A model generated the notes under the pieces. That model had not been told where the DNA came from, did no database searches, and worked only from the letters and a program-made list of their open reading frames with translations. 64,000 nt of DNA from contig CANTUZ010000006.1 in the NCBI GenBank assembly GCA_947846985.1, positions 43,445,707-43,509,706 on the forward strand, given 5' to 3'. The position numbers were made by a program, and so were the translations under genes. Numbering within the stretch: the stretch's first letter is position 1; each line of letters begins with the position of its first letter. Shown here piece by piece: positions 23,203-37,300 of the stretch. The stretch comes from Fratercula arctica (taxonomy: Eukaryota > Chordata > Aves > Charadriiformes > Alcidae).

Positions 23203-23225
23203 TGACCATAATGGCATTATGGTCA
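23203..23225. repeat. 23-bp perfect palindrome
   Basis: TGACCATAATG, one base, then CATTATGGTCA; the 11-base arms match exactly. It could form a cruciform or be a dimeric protein site. Confidence 0.85.
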
Positions 23226-26200
23226 CTTCTATAATGCTATACCTATACATTTTGGTGCATCGGCAGCTGTGACATTTCTAGTCACATGTGAATTGCTTTA
23301 AAAGTGTCAGATGGAGAGTGCTATACATAGATGTAAGGTTTTTTTCCCTTTCATGAAACTATTTTTTCTTCCTTTCTCATTTTCTCCTGCATTTTTTTAC
23401 TTTCACTTTGTACAGGCTGCTGATATAAAGGGTTTATTCATGAGGTTAACCTAATTACTGTCTTCAGAAACAAAGCCTGTTTCTACAGTGAATATCCTTT
23501 TGATATCCATCATCTGAATATTGCCTAATAAAGTTAGCAAATGGCCTCCAAATGAACCAAAATGATTCAGTATCTCATCTAGCAAAGAATGTATTATGGT
23601 TTTACCGATGCTGACAGAAATGTTTAAAATTCTCAATGCATTGCTTTGCTGGGGGATTAATATGCATTTTTTCTGTCTTGAGATGAAAAACACCGTCTGG
23701 ATTTAATGCAACACTTACAAAATTGATGATGTGAGTCTCTGTTAAAGCTATTTTATATACACACTGGAGGGTTTACCGGAGACAACTGGAAAGCTCACTT
23801 TGAGTAGCTCCAATACTTGTAATCAGTAACTAAAATGGTATTCATGGAGCTGCAAGACCAAAAGGCATGAAGTTAAGTGCCTTCCTATATTTTCCTTGCA
23901 TGGAACAAAGGTGAAACATTTTTTCATATAAGCAAAGCTCCTTGGAGTTGAGTGTCCTCTGGGGAGATAATTAAGGCAGATCAATATATACTGATTGATT
24001 GAGTTTTGACCTGTGTGTACACGTTGTGTCTGCATATCGTGATGGCCAAGCCTTAGACTGTAGGACTGGTGGCTGGATCCCTGGGCTGGCTGAGCCATTG
24101 CTGGAGTCGCCTCGTAAGACTGTTGGGTTGACATGGGGAATAGTTTACATTCATTCAGATTTCTCTCGCTTTCGTGCCAGCGTTGATTTAAAAACCTGAC
24201 ATAAAAAGTCTATTTCAGTCCTTCCTAGTACTTGTCTCAAGATAAATATTCCTTGCTCTACTCCTTCGTTTGCCTTTTCTTTCTGGGGAGAAGCAGAAGT
24301 GGTAAGTGAAGACAAAAATGGACCTTTTTTCCCCCTAAAGATCATCATTCTATTAAGTGAATTCTTGGACAACAAAATTTAGATTTAGGTTGCCTTCTCT
24401 GAAGCAGAAACCCAGCTAATCCTGTTAAAAAGAGTGTAACCAGCAGATATCAATATTCTCGCTGCTGCCTACCTGCTTGGTTCTTGCAGGTATTCATTGA
24501 GAAGATTGAGGCAGGCTTTATGTTCTTAATGTTCTGTCTCTACTTGTACTGGAACTTTTATAAATAATTTAACTTAATTATCATCTATCTGTATTGGAAA
24601 ATATTAGTTTACAGAAGGACATTTCAGAAGGCATACTGACAAACTGTCTTGTTCCACTGAGTGCAAAAATCCAGCATTAAGCAATGATGAAGTTCGATGT
24701 GTCCAAAGGAAAATCATTATTTCAGTTACTTCTTAAATAGCTCTCTGGTTCGGAAAGAGTATTTGAGTTAATGGTGGTTTGGCATCATTATGTATTAATG
24801 GGCTCCATCTGATTTATTTTTTCTGGCAGTTATCCGCTTGCACGATGTATTACGCCTGACCGTTCCATTTCCCCTGCTATTGAGCGGTAGATGGTGGATT
24901 AGTACCTTGAGCCAACGAGAGAGGCTGCATGGGAACATAATGGGATCTCGCCTCATTTTTTAATGGTGAGTTATGGACTGTCACGCAGAATATCTGGACA
25001 CACTTAATAACTTTCCGATGACAACTGTAACGGAGGTAAAGGTACATGTTGTCACCGAGCTGCTAGAGAGGCAGGCTCCTGCTCGCCAGATGCCGTTACA
25101 CTGCACTGAGTTGCCTTTGTAGATATTTTTGTAATTACAAACTTTTTCCCAGCTCCAGTAGTGCTTAAATAAAAAATTGATCCCATGGAATTATATTGCT
25201 GAATATTAAAGTCGGTATTTATTTGCAAGAGTCACTTTGGGGTGCCTAATTTGTCCGCGAGAGCAAGGTTTTCTGCTCAGACTGCAAAATGGTGCAATAA
25301 AAATCAGTGATTGATGTTTATTATCAGATTAAATGGTTTAGCTGTGGGGATCAAAGTTATAAATTACAGCCCTCCGCAAGCTGTGATTGGCCACCAGAGA
25401 TCTTTCGAAGTGCCAGCGTTTTTTAATGAGATCGTATATTTTCAAGCCTCTAACAGCATCAACTTTTGTAGTTTATTGAAACTGTGTTTAAAATAACAGC
25501 TTACCGGATGTCAAAAATATTGGACATGTTTTGTATTTGCTTGGTCCAACATCCCAGAGGAAAAAAACCCCATGAGTTAAAAGCCAGGACTTTGATTCCC
25601 AAGCAAAGTCTGAGGACTTAAGGAGGGCGAGGGATGCCATCCTCTGGCCCTACGCTGGTGTAGTTTTTGCTGCTTCTGGTTTTCGGTCATCTCACTATAA
25701 ACATGAGCAAATGCGTATGCTCTTCTGCTCTCCCTCGGGCTAAAAAGGGGAACTGTGACCTGGTTATTCACAGAAATTAAATGTTTCCATTCCTGAGTCT
25801 TATGGAGAGACGACAGCGTTAGTGTAGTATTGCTTAGATCAAAGTTTAATGGTCAACTTTTTCCCTGCTGGGAGATTGGCCCCGGTGACACCAACGTTTT
25901 CCCCAATGTTCATCAAAGCAGAGGAAACTGGAGATTGCTCTAAATGGCAAAAAAATGTAAACACCCTGATGTTATTTGCTTATAGCTGATAGGGCATGCC
26001 CTAAATATCAAAAGCATAGTATTCAAATAATAGACATTTGATGAAAGGAATACTGAAATAATCTTGTTAGATTGTTCTTAAACTCTGTATCTGAAAACTG
26101 GCAGTCAAAGAATAGCTAAAATTCCGTCTGCCATTAGAGAAAACTTGCTATGGGAGATTTATAATTGGGGTAAAATCTTAACTGTGAAAGCATTAATCGC

Positions 26201-26594
26201 AAGTACAGCATTGTAGCATCAAAAGCACGACATTGTCTCCCTGTCCCCAGGACATTCTTTGTTAGAAAATCATTTGTTTTATTCACAGGAGGTCTTTTTT
26301 CTTTTTATATTAAAAAGTTGGGTCTCTTTTTTCCTTGTGGCTGCATTTACTCTCAGGAGATTCTGATTAAGCAGCTCAGTTCAAAAGAGTTTGCACTATA
26401 CGGTCATTTTGGGGGGGAGGTAGAAATCATTAGGCGTGCTGTGGGTATTGCAGCCGCTCAGCCGGGGGGAGTTTCAAAGCAGGCTCTCTTCTTCCATTCC
26501 TCCTGCATCAGCACATTGGAAGCTTTTCCCTGGGCGTTAGGATAAGCGAAGGGCTTTTTCAAAGGTGAGAAAATATTTAAAGTGATGTATAAGC

Positions 26595-27081
26595 ATCATA
26601 GAATCACAGAGTGGTTTGGGTTGGAAGAGACCTTAAAGACCATCCAGTTCCACCCCCCTGCCCTGGGCAGGGACACCTCCCACCAGACCAGGTTGCTCCA
26701 AGCCCCATCCAGCCTGGCCTTGAACACCTCCAGGGATGGGGCAGCCACAGCTTCTCTGGGCAACCTGGGACAGGGTCTCACCACCCTCACAGTCAAGAAT
26801 TTCTTCCCAATATCTAATCTAAATCTCCCCTCTTCCAGTTTAAAACCATTCCCCCTCGTCCTATCACTCCCCTCCCTGATCCAGAGTCCCTCCCCAGCTT
26901 TCCTGTAGTCCCTTTAGGGACTGGAAGGGGCTCTAAGGTCTCCCCGGAGCCTTCTCTTCTCCAGGCTGAACAACCCCAACTCTCTCAGCCTGTCCTCACA
27001 GCAGAGGGGCTCCAGCCTCTGATATTCTTCATGGCCTCCTCTGGACCTGCTCCAACAGGTCCGTGTCTTTCTTATGTTGGG
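26595..27081 (-). mobile_element. CR1 LINE 3' end, antisense, about 490 bp
   Basis: Begins CATAGAATCACAGAGTGG (the 8-bp terminal repeat region of CR1 on the complement) and runs through GGGACACCTCCCACCAGACC, CAGCTTCTCTGGGCAACCTG, CTTCTCTTCTCCAGGCTGAA to TTATGTTGGGG. This is the longest CR1 copy in the window and is 5'-truncated. The frames on it are remnants, not genes. Confidence 0.95.
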
Positions 27082-30000
27082 GCTTGATGCAAATCACTGT
27101 ATCAATTGATTTGCAGCCAATTGTGCAGGTGTTACTTCCCTCATTATACTGATGTAGGAAGGACTTGCCCAGAGCCCTCCTTGGGCATGGGCGGATCTCT
27201 GTTTCTGCACCCTGCTTGGTGTCTGCTCACTTTAGCATCGCTGGAAGGACATCGCTGAATGAAGTAACGCTTGCTGTAATTATGACAGGTTTATACGCGG
27301 AGTGATTTGCTCCGTTGTTGAGTCAAATTGGTCTGGTTTATTTTTTTTAACAATCTTTTTAAAGGCTAAAATGAGCGGAGGCATTCTGGGACTACTGCGG
27401 CAGAGGCAAAGCCTGATGTGCAGCAGAGATCTGCGCTCAGCGACTGGGTGCTGGCGTGGGGCTGTCAGGGACGCCGGCACTCCCTCGCTGCGAGGAGCGG
27501 CCCTTGCTGCTGTAATTGTACCTTTACCTTGCAAGCCCTGGTGGAAAATAATTAAATTTCATAAAGGCCTGTCTCATTTTGAACCCCTGAGGGTATCAAT
27601 TAAATGTAATAATGGTAACTGCAGCTTTTAAGCAAATATGTAGGGTTTTTTTTAAAGAAATTAGTTGAAGTCTTTTGCACAGCATGGAGCTGAAGACTTC
27701 ATTTCCATGTTCCCCTCACTGTAAGTACCACTCCTGTAAAGTCTCATGAGGAGCTGTTTATGTGCAAGAAACAGAGGCATGAAGGTGGTTCAGGGTTTTC
27801 TTTGGTGGCCAAAGGCAGGTCCTGGAGGTACCAAGCGTGCCCATCATTTTACATTGCTTAGCTGGGATATGCTGTATGTGGTAACCTTAAACTGCCCGAG
27901 CCAGCTATTGCAATTCACCATTGAGCATCTTTAGGAATAAGTCACCACAGATTTATTTTTTTTCCTCGCCTCCTGCCACAAATGAATGCACCCCCTACCC
28001 CAGGCTCAGATGTGGTCTGAGGATTTCGATACCTCAGGATATTTGCTTTAATTTGCATGGACTTACGCGCCTGATCTGGAGGTTGGCCCCTTTGGAGACG
28101 GGGATGTTTGTTGCTGGGCTCCGTTAGCGGCAGCACGAGCTGCTTTATGGGAGCTTTCGAGAAGCAGCGTACACCTTCTGCAAGGTTGTATCAGAGGGAA
28201 ATAAAACACTGAAATTATCCTAATAAATTATAATAATTGTGCCTGGCAGCATGCGGTAATTTAAAATAGATTAATCTAACAAGCTTTGGATATGAATAAA
28301 TAATAAACATCTTCATGCATTGGGAATCTTATTCTATTTAATTCTGAATGAATATGAATTACCCCTCATAAACCCAATGCAAAAATCGATCCGTGTGGAG
28401 AAGGCACAAGGTATTAAGTATACCAAATTGGACAGAGCCCAAATGAATATTCTCATCATCAATTAAAGTCGGATTACACTGATGCTTGACTCTGTCACCG
28501 GCTGCCTGGTGATGAGAAGCAGGCATTAAAAACGGGGTCTGTGCTGCGGGGGTTTATATTCAATTTTGTATCCCTCGTTTCCTGGCAGGGTTGGATGGCC
28601 GGTTTACTGCCGGGTGGGATGGGTCAGGAGTTACCTGCTGTCCCTGTGAGAAAGGAGGAAGCCACAGGTGATGCTTGGGCATTGGAGTGGTGGCTGGTGC
28701 TGGCAGCCAGCGTCTCCCCAGTACCACGGCATGTCCTCCAGCCCGCCTGCATGCAAATCCGTGGAGCTGAGAATTGGGAGTCTCACCTCCTGCCTTCTGC
28801 AGGAGTAATACCAGAGAAAAACTTTCTCACCTGGCAAAATAACCCCTCGGGCCATGGTGACATAGGAGGGGGCCATGGGAGAGCTGCCATCTTGGGTGTT
28901 GGTGCAATGCTCTGGTGCCTGTTGGCTTATGCCTCATGTGTGTGACTGGAGCAGAACTGAAGACCTGCTTGGTTTTGAGTTGGAACATATGGAAGATGGA
29001 TGAGAAGGAACATCTGCACCATCTGCTGTAGGGGAGCTCCATCCTTCATCCTCGCACCTCGTTGCGTTGCTGCTGGGTTTGGATGGTATCCTTCATTCCC
29101 TCCCATTATCGCCGTTCTCTGAAGGCGACTCTGAAGTCTTTCTTCAGCAAAATGTTTTGCTTAGCAGGAGACTGCACTGGGAGCTCCTAAATGGAAATTT
29201 CCTCTCCTACCTTTTTCTGTGTGTGGCTTGGGCAAATATATTTTGCTTGTACGAGCAGGCATCAGGATCTTGGCTTTGGTGAACATATGCTGCGTACCAG
29301 GCTGTAAAATGAGCTGGGGAGCACAACTGGGGTGTTTGGAGATGCAATGTCACACCAGGCAGGGAGCCGGCAGGAGATGCTGGCTGTGGTGTGGGGCTTG
29401 GTACAGCAGGAGTGATGCTCCTGTGGGGAATTGCTGGGTAAAAGCGGGTTTGTCTATGGGAGGGGAGAGGCCCAGGCAGGTGCATCGCGAGCAGTGTGCT
29501 CCCAGGGATGCAGGGATGGCGTTTTGCATCTTGGTTTAAATCATAAAGCCTGCCAGAGTTAAATGAAGGTCACCAGCTGTAAAAAGTGACAGGGATGTTT
29601 TAAGACATACCGTAAAATAAACTGTGGCCTAAAAAAAGGTTATGATGGTATCTGCTGCAGGCTTTGGCCTCCATTTTAAAGCTGCCTTGATCTTTTAACA
29701 TGGAAGTGATTCGCTGCCGTTGTGCCATGCCTGAGATCTGCAGATACCGTACTTAAAAGTGTTTGGAGGCTGCTGGTATCCTCGGGGTTTAAAGATAAGG
29801 GGGAAGGAGATTGGAGGGAGGAGGAAAGGAGAAATACTTCCATGTGTCTTCCCGAGCCAGGGGCTTGTGTCAGGTGTATGTTGAGCAGCTGCTCACGGAC
29901 TGAAGTGTGTGGGTAAAGGGCCTAAGGGAGAGCATGTAAAAGGGAAGGGATGCAGAGCACCCGGGGGATGTTGCTCATCTCCCTGGGGTCTGTTCACCTG

Positions 30001-31170
30001 CAGATTTTCCTGGGACCCTGGGATCCAGAATGCCGCAGGTTCGGTCCGATACTCGAACTGACGTGTCTGGCAGGGAGATGGAGTGACACCGTGTATGGGT
30101 GCAAGGGCTGTGCGTGTGCTTGTGCAAGATGAAACCATGTTGGCTGGGAGTTGTGCAGAAATCATTATGCTTTTCCTCTGCTGGTGCCGTCACTTTTCAG
30201 TAAGTAGAAAGGTCTTATCCATCTACTGCACGCAAGAAGAGTTACGAGATAATTAAAAAAACTCATCAGCCCCCAAATCTAAATAATTCCCATTTCCCCA
30301 GAAGCCAGCAATTAGCAGATGTCTGTCTTGCTTTCACCTACAGCTTAAATACCAAAGAAATATCTTCCCTACTTGCAGCAAAATTTGAAAAGCATTAGCA
30401 ACCAGCTTTCCATGCTGCCTTTGGTGTTAGAGATGGATGGACAAATACAGCAACATTTTACCCAGTTTATGAACTGGATCTCTGCATGCATCTTTTTGAA
30501 TACTTAATAAAAAGTTTCCAGAGTCCCTTTACAGGAGAAAATAATTTTTAAAAGGAAATGTGAGACCTGAACTTCAACGTGAAGTGAGAACCACCCTGGT
30601 ATCAGCAGGCCAGGAATTAGTCCTAAAATAAGATAAGAATAACAGATGTTTTTAAGAACTCAAAAATATAGTGATTGTTATAATGTTTGTATGAATTTGA
30701 TGGGTTTGTGTATTTCTACTTACAGGTATTTTCCAAATTTGCTGACAAGCATTACAAAGATTACACGATCTTTGGCTTAGGGACCGTGCTTTCTGCCGGG
30801 GTTGTGAAGAGCCTAGGAAAATACCCTTTTGCACACAAATGGGCTTGCTAAATAAAAGCACTGCATAAAAAGATGACAAATGGAGCAGATGATGTATGGG
30901 CCACTTTCCCTCCTACTTAAAGCTTGCAATGGTGTCGTTTACCATTCGTCACTCCAAGGACAAATTCTAGCGGTGACAGGTACACATTTTTGCCAAACCT
31001 GACTTTTTTTTTTCCCATTTCATTTGATAAATTTCCCCAACCAGCAGATATTGCATTTGTGGGGAAGGAGGAAGAAATCAGTATTATCATCTGTGGAGTC
31101 CAGGCACAGACAAAAGTTCATTGAGCCTTGGACCGAGACCAATGGATGCCGTCTCTGCAGATCCTCTGAA
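27082..31170. other. Intergenic, with AT-rich repeat-free stretch at about 28180-28520
   Basis: No gene or known repeat recognised. GC content changes sharply: GC-rich near 28.6-29.5 kb, AT-rich at 28.2-28.5 and 30.2-30.7 kb. Frames up to 134 codons (28541-28945) lie in the GC-rich part and resemble no protein family I know. Confidence 0.6.
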
Positions 31171-31397
31171 ACTGGTAGATTTAGATGAGATATTAGGAAG
31201 AAATTCTTGACACTGAGGGTGGTGAGACACTGGCCCAGGTTGCCCAGAGAAGCTGTGGCTGCCCCATCCCTGGAGGGGTTCAAGGCCAGGCTGGATGGGG
31301 CTTGGAGCAACCTGGTCTGGTGGGAGGTGTCCCTGCCCAGGGCAGGGGGGTGGAACTGGATGGTCCTCAAGGTCCCTTCCAACTCTGTGATTCTATG
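31171..31397 (+). mobile_element. CR1 LINE 3' end, sense, about 227 bp
   Basis: Reads GATATTAGGAAGAAATTCTT, CCCAGGTTGCCCAGAGAAGC, TGGTCTGGTGGGAGGTGTCC and ends with TGTGATTCTATG, the CR1 terminal 8-bp repeat unit. Opposite orientation to the copy at 26595. 5'-truncated. Confidence 0.95.
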
Positions 31398-34300
31398 GGG
31401 GAAAGTTTCCCAGACCCTGCCCTGGGAAGCAGAGGGATGGGGGATCCAGGAGAGGAGCATCCCAAAAGGCAGTTGCATGGCGTAGGTAACTGATATCTAA
31501 TATCACTATAGCATCTCCTTGGTGAACCCAAGTAGGCTTTAAAATCCAGAACACCCATGGGAGTGGAATTGCCAGTTGGTTGCTGGTTTCCAGCTGGTTC
31601 GTTTTCATTGCTCTGGTTGCACTGTTTTGTGCATATTTCAAAGCACCTGTGGCACAGGAGGCAACAATGGTGCCATCCCTCATGCCCTTGCAGCAGCTCC
31701 ACAGCAACCATGTGCTCCCAAAAGCCACTGTTGGTGATAGCCAGTGATACAAAAACGTGGAAGAAGGGGGAAGAGTACACAAAAAGGACGTTTGTAAGAC
31801 TGGAAGCTTATAGGTTTACAGGTGTCTTTAGAGGATGCTTCATTATAGCTTAAAACATGAATTAAACGTATGGCATCAGTTGCTTTGTTGTTGTTTCTTT
31901 TTAAGATGGGGAGTGCTGGAGCAAGGACTGAGTTGCAGCAGCTCAGGTGGACGTCGCAGCATCTGCACCGCTTGAGAACGTGAGGCAAACCCAGCCGTAG
32001 CATGTACAAAACAGTGAATTTTAAACATAGTTATAACGTAGCTTGTTTTAATCCAGGGTTTTCTGGAAACACCTTAAATCCAACAGGTCCAATTAAAAAA
32101 AATAAAATTCTTGTCCTCCATGCTAATGTGGAGACCCTGAGCTATTTTTTACAATGCAGGGACATGGCCTGATGTCATAGGGACAGAACTCACTTGTGGG
32201 CATTTTTGTTTTCATCCAGCCCGTGGTGATGTGAGCGATCGCTGCCCACCGGCTTTGCCCCTGCTTGAGTCAAACCCCTGCGGCCGAGCCACGCTTGCTG
32301 CAGTGCGATGGGCTGAGCTCTTGCGTTGTTTCCCAGGAGAAGGCTGTTGAGCACAGTCTGCAGTGGAAGAACCTGGCATTTACAGGGCATTATCCCGAAA
32401 GCTGCATGCAGTCTGTGGTATGGTACCGGGAAGAACGTAAGTAGCAGCAATATGGTCTAGCTGGGGACTTTAAAAAGCATTTTTATATAGATCCATTACC
32501 AAGGACTTCAGAGAAATTGCTTTTTGGTCTTTGCTGCAAAGGGAACAAAGTGTTATGAGTTTGACCTGACTGGAGAAGCAGTTCCTTTGCCTTGCTGCTA
32601 GGCAAGATTTAAATCCTGCTGCTGTATTGCATTGATCCCAAATAATTGCTGTAATAGCAGTCGCACTGTAAACAGTGAGTAGCTTTCTGTCACTCAAGTA
32701 ATGAAATACATATATTTTTGCTGTGAAAGAATTTATCCCGCAGCTCGGTGGTGTGTCCCCAGGATGAGGAAGCTCCTTGCTCTGAGCCCAGGCAGTACAA
32801 TCCCGTATCTCCCAGGAAAAAGTTAATAAGGGGGAAAGATGGGGAAAGGACAGAGGTTTGGGGAAATAAATAATTTAAGACATCAGGGCAGTTACTTTTG
32901 TTAAACAAGAAGATAAGGGGATATTGCTTGTATTGTAGGCTGTAATTCCAGCAATGTCTCATGGTTTCCCTTTGTCTAGGCTCCTTTAGCATAACACCCA
33001 GTGTGATTTCTTTCCCCTTTTACTGAGTAGCTGTTCTCTAGCGTAGCGTGATGCTCGTCGGTTGTTCATATGTAAATCACATGGGTTTTCATCAGAAAAA
33101 GTCAGCAGCAGCTTTCTCTTCCCTCCCCATCCTAGTCTATTTTGTGACCCAATAGATACCGCTTCTTGCTCTTGGCGTGGCAATCTCCTGTTTATTTACA
33201 TTGGTTTACATTTCTCAATTTCCAGCAGTGGGTGAGAAGCTGACAGAATTTGTGAGGCGGGAAAAGTAGTTTATGGACCAAAGGTCCAAGTTCAAGAATA
33301 AGAAGCACATCATCCCAGCTCACCAAAGTGAGCCTTTGCTCTACCAGAGCTTTGGGATCTTAGTTTGTTTTTTCTTTCTTTATATTTTTAAATACACATG
33401 AAGGACTTTAAATGGCCCGGCATGCAGCCCGGGCTTCAGCCCAGTCTTTGAGTGCATTGCTCCTGGTGAGAAACAAATTTGTGACACCTGCAAGTTTGTC
33501 TGAGAGTTTTGTAGAGATATTTAGCCTTTGGCAGAAGGCAAGCGAAGATGATTCTAGCACAAAAATAAGACTCATAAACAGCCCCAAAAGGAAATAATTG
33601 CAAAACAAGAGCAGTCACAGTGTCTCCGCATGTAATGAATGCCTTTTACTTGGAAGAGTGATGTGCAATGTAGCAGTAACTGGCAAAATGTGTAGACTTG
33701 GGCGATAAATTCTCAGTAGTGTGGAGCTCTAAACAGTTAACAAAATTCACCACATCCTTATAAAGTGTGGAAAGTATACTTAAAGTATATATATATATAT
33801 ATTTTCTACAGTGCAGTAGTTTCATATGGTTCGATCTACTGCGTACAGCCAATTTGCATGTGATTTAGTGCAATATTTATACCAGGCATTTCATGTTGGT
33901 CTAAGTAAATGAAGTAGTGCTGGCAATCCTTTCATTATGAATACCACTAGAAGTAATGATTTTGTATACCAAGTTGCAGCGTTGCAACGAGCGGATCCCT
34001 AGTTAATGTAATGTGTTTGACCTTCACGCTTAGCGGGGTGAGCTCTGATAGTCTGTCTGTTGTGTAATTGCCTTTTGATTATTATTCACCAACCCTGGTA
34101 TTGTTTAATGGGCAGATTAGTGTCTTGCTTGTGAGCTTTGCTTCATAACCACGTCTGTACTAAACATCCTGCTATTTTGTCCTTAGTGAAATCACCATAG
34201 TAACATTGCAGGGAAAATAGCGTGCCTTATGGTTTTACCCTATGCTGAAGTATCAGGGCTGGCTAATATTTTTCATACTTTTGTCCACCTCCCGTCTTTA

Positions 34301-37300
34301 ACCCTTGCGGAGGCCAGAGGGAGTTGTACCTTTGGCCTCAAGATGATTGCAGATTCTCCCGTGGATGTGGATACAGCTGGTCCGTGCAAGAGCCCGTGAT
34401 GCTCGTGGAGTGCAGGAGAATGTTGTGTAGTTGCTCCTTATACCACGCTGCTCTCCGTCCCTTGGGCTGACCGCTACAAGCAAGATGAAAGATAGTCCTT
34501 GCTTCAAACGACTGGTAGTCAAAAGGCACAAACCCAAACCCTGTTTTATGCACAGGTGATTGAAACACTGAAGAGTAAAGTTATTCCAGGGTGTAGTGTA
34601 GAGTATTGGGGTTGTGTTGTGTCGCCCTGTTGGTTTGCATCCTGCAGAAGGTCTCGGCTCTTTGGGTCCTGTGTCATTCTCGTTAATTAATCTCCATGTT
34701 TAAGAAGTACTTGTCTGTTTAGATGGGTGTCTCTGAAGGTAAACTTATTTTCCCCCTTTCTTTCAAGAAGACTAAGGAATTTAGTTGCCCAGCAAATCTG
34801 TGCATTTTGGGGGGAATACGACCGCGATTTTGTTGGCAATGATTGCTGAGCTGTTACCTTCAGGTTCAAAAGCATAAACAGCACAGCCTATGCTCTTGCA
34901 CCCAACGCGGCACATGGTGACCAAGAGCATCCTTGTCCCATGGAGGAGCAGGGTCCGGGATCAGTCAGCCCGCCCCGGTGCTGCGATGGCTGGTGCCCGT
35001 AGGTGCTGCGTGCCTTTTCCCCCCTTCCCCAGCAGTGGGGCCTTGGCGTGGGTTTCCCTGCTCATTAAAGCACATTCTGCTGTGTTATCTGAAACGAGAG
35101 AAAGCTCTTGTTCAATACCACAATGGTAAATTAAACTCCGTGATTCTGAAAATAATAATTGGGTTGCCAGTATGTGTTTAAACAAGGGATAAATTACACA
35201 TGGTTTTTGGCATGCAATTTCACCCCTACTGGTCCAGAAACTCATTACAAAGGTAGGAGTGATCGCTAGCCAAGATTTCCAGCTTCCATTCTCTTTCCAA
35301 TAAGACTTTATACTATTGCGTTATAATCTTTGGCTGATATCAGCATGTATCATGCCCTAACTGCCATGGGTGATAAAACATTTGACAGTGTTCCACATCC
35401 CTGTTAAATAAAACCCAGTAACGGTAAATCATCCGAAGCAACGTCTCTTGGCTGGCTACAGAACACGTTTTTCAGCCTGAACCTCTCCGAGATGTGAGAG
35501 GTGATAATGTGTGTTTCCCAGCCCCGCGCAGCATTTCCCTGTTCCTCAGAGATACTGGGGATGGGTTTGGAAGCCCTTATTGTTGCTGTTACAGCTCCTA
35601 AGTGAAGGGGGATCCTCCTGCAGTGATTTTTCCAGGGAAGTCCTGCTGTGCGGGCAACCAGCCCTGTGTGGCCAAGCAGGGACGGGAGGCTCCTCCGCAA
35701 ATCTTAATGTCTTCCTTCCACCACTGGCAAATAGAAATCATCTGCTCTACTTGAGTTATTTTGCTTTGATATGGAGAAGAATGCATTAAATGCATTCCTT
35801 GGACTACGGCTGACTAGTGGGTCAAAAACATGATGGTATTTTTGTCTCTGATCCAAAAAAAAAAAAAAAAAATTACTCCCTGGGGTGTACGCTGAGAGGT
35901 ATCATACATACAGCTTCCACAAACAGAGCAGGGCTTTGGCAGGGGTTAGAAATCCCTCTTTGGCATGATGATTTGTGACCATGTTGCTGTGTTATTGGGT
36001 TGTCAACTTGAAAGAAAAAATACCCCTCTGCTTTCATTTATTATGCCTGGAAAAAGGGCCCCCGTTACTCTCCTTGCTCTTGTCTTGATTCATCACGACG
36101 CGTAACCCCGAAGCACGCCGGGAGGGCTGGCTGCGTGCTGGCATCTCTGCTCCCCTCCTAAATACTTCTGTAAGTTATGGTTTCACTTACAGCAAAATGG
36201 AAGGCGAAACCTGGCCTCTTCCAGCTGCTCGCTTGACATTTTTGAGGTATTTATGGGAGAAAATGGAACTCACATCTTTGAGGAAGAAGGCTAGGATATC
36301 AGCTGGGATATTCAGCCTTGTGGAAATTCAGAGAGGGGGGGGGAAATGCGCCACTCTGGGCTACCTTTGGCTTGAAGTTTTCTTATCCTGTGCAAAAAAA
36401 CGCTAGTGGAAGACATGGCTCCAAAATCATTAACAAAACCATCTGCAGACCGTACGTTGGCACAGATGGGCGTTTTGCTTCAGTTCTTGATTAATCGAAG
36501 ACAAAAGTGTGTGTTTCCCTGCTCCTGAAGAAGAGAAACTGTTCTGCGGAGAGCAGTAAAGCTTGTTCTGGTGCTTGAAGCAAAACCTCTTCTCCTAGAG
36601 CAGCTCGCTTGGTGTTGTGACCAAGGTTCAGGTCTGCAAGCGTGGGACGGGGCTGGAGCGGGGCTGGATGCTGCGAGTCGGGGAGGCGGGGGAGCTCCTG
36701 TCAAAGCAGATATCTGCGTGAGGAGTTTGTAGTTTGGGTTGGAATGGTTTGGTATAGAGATAAACAATAGACAAGCACTTAAATCATAATTGCTTAACAT
36801 CGGGATATTTATGCATCTTCGCTGTTACAAAACTAGTATTTTATATTACTCCTCCTTATTGCCTTTCTTTCACTTACTGTTGTTCTTATTGCCTTTCTTT
36901 ACGTGTTTTGTGAAATGCATTTTTAATAGACTGCTTCAGCAAACAGGTGTCGATTTATAAAAGCTCCACTATATACCTATATATATAGTAGAGTAAAAAA
37001 AATAAATATATATATATATATAGTAACATATACAAAATTTTCATTAGCTCCTCTTTCAAGCCTGGATGCTTTGGGTTGCTCACACAACTCAACATTAGTG
37101 AAATCTATCCGGGCAACATATCGAAAGAGATCCCCTTAGCATAATGTATTCAAAATGGGGTTTAAACATCCTGCAGAAAAAAATGTACTGCGTGCGATTT
37201 GACTCCCAGGTCACGTTAAGTGCAATTACATTTATGTGGCTCTGAATCAGTTTCCTTAAATATCTGGGCTATATATTTAACTTCCCAATGAAATGGCTTA

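Larger units (their letters stand above)
21752..26594. other. Intergenic: A/C-rich tract, small palindrome, AT-rich candidate regulatory stretch
   Basis: Contains an A/C-rich low-complexity tract (22297-22417), a 23-bp palindrome (23203-23225) and a repeat-free AT-rich stretch (about 24500-25500) with TAAT-type motifs. No gene recognised. Confidence 0.6.

Noticed and set aside
26582..26908. Open frames over 26.6-26.9 kb on both strands
   Set aside because: They are translations of a CR1 3' end, which is non-coding in this part.
28541..28945. 134-codon open frame on the + strand
   Set aside because: It lies in a GC-rich patch with opposing frames and has no family resemblance.
31020..31478. 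152-codon minus-strand frame at 31.0-31.5 kb
   Set aside because: It overlaps a CR1 fragment; its protein repeats the same CR1-derived text seen at 26.6 kb.
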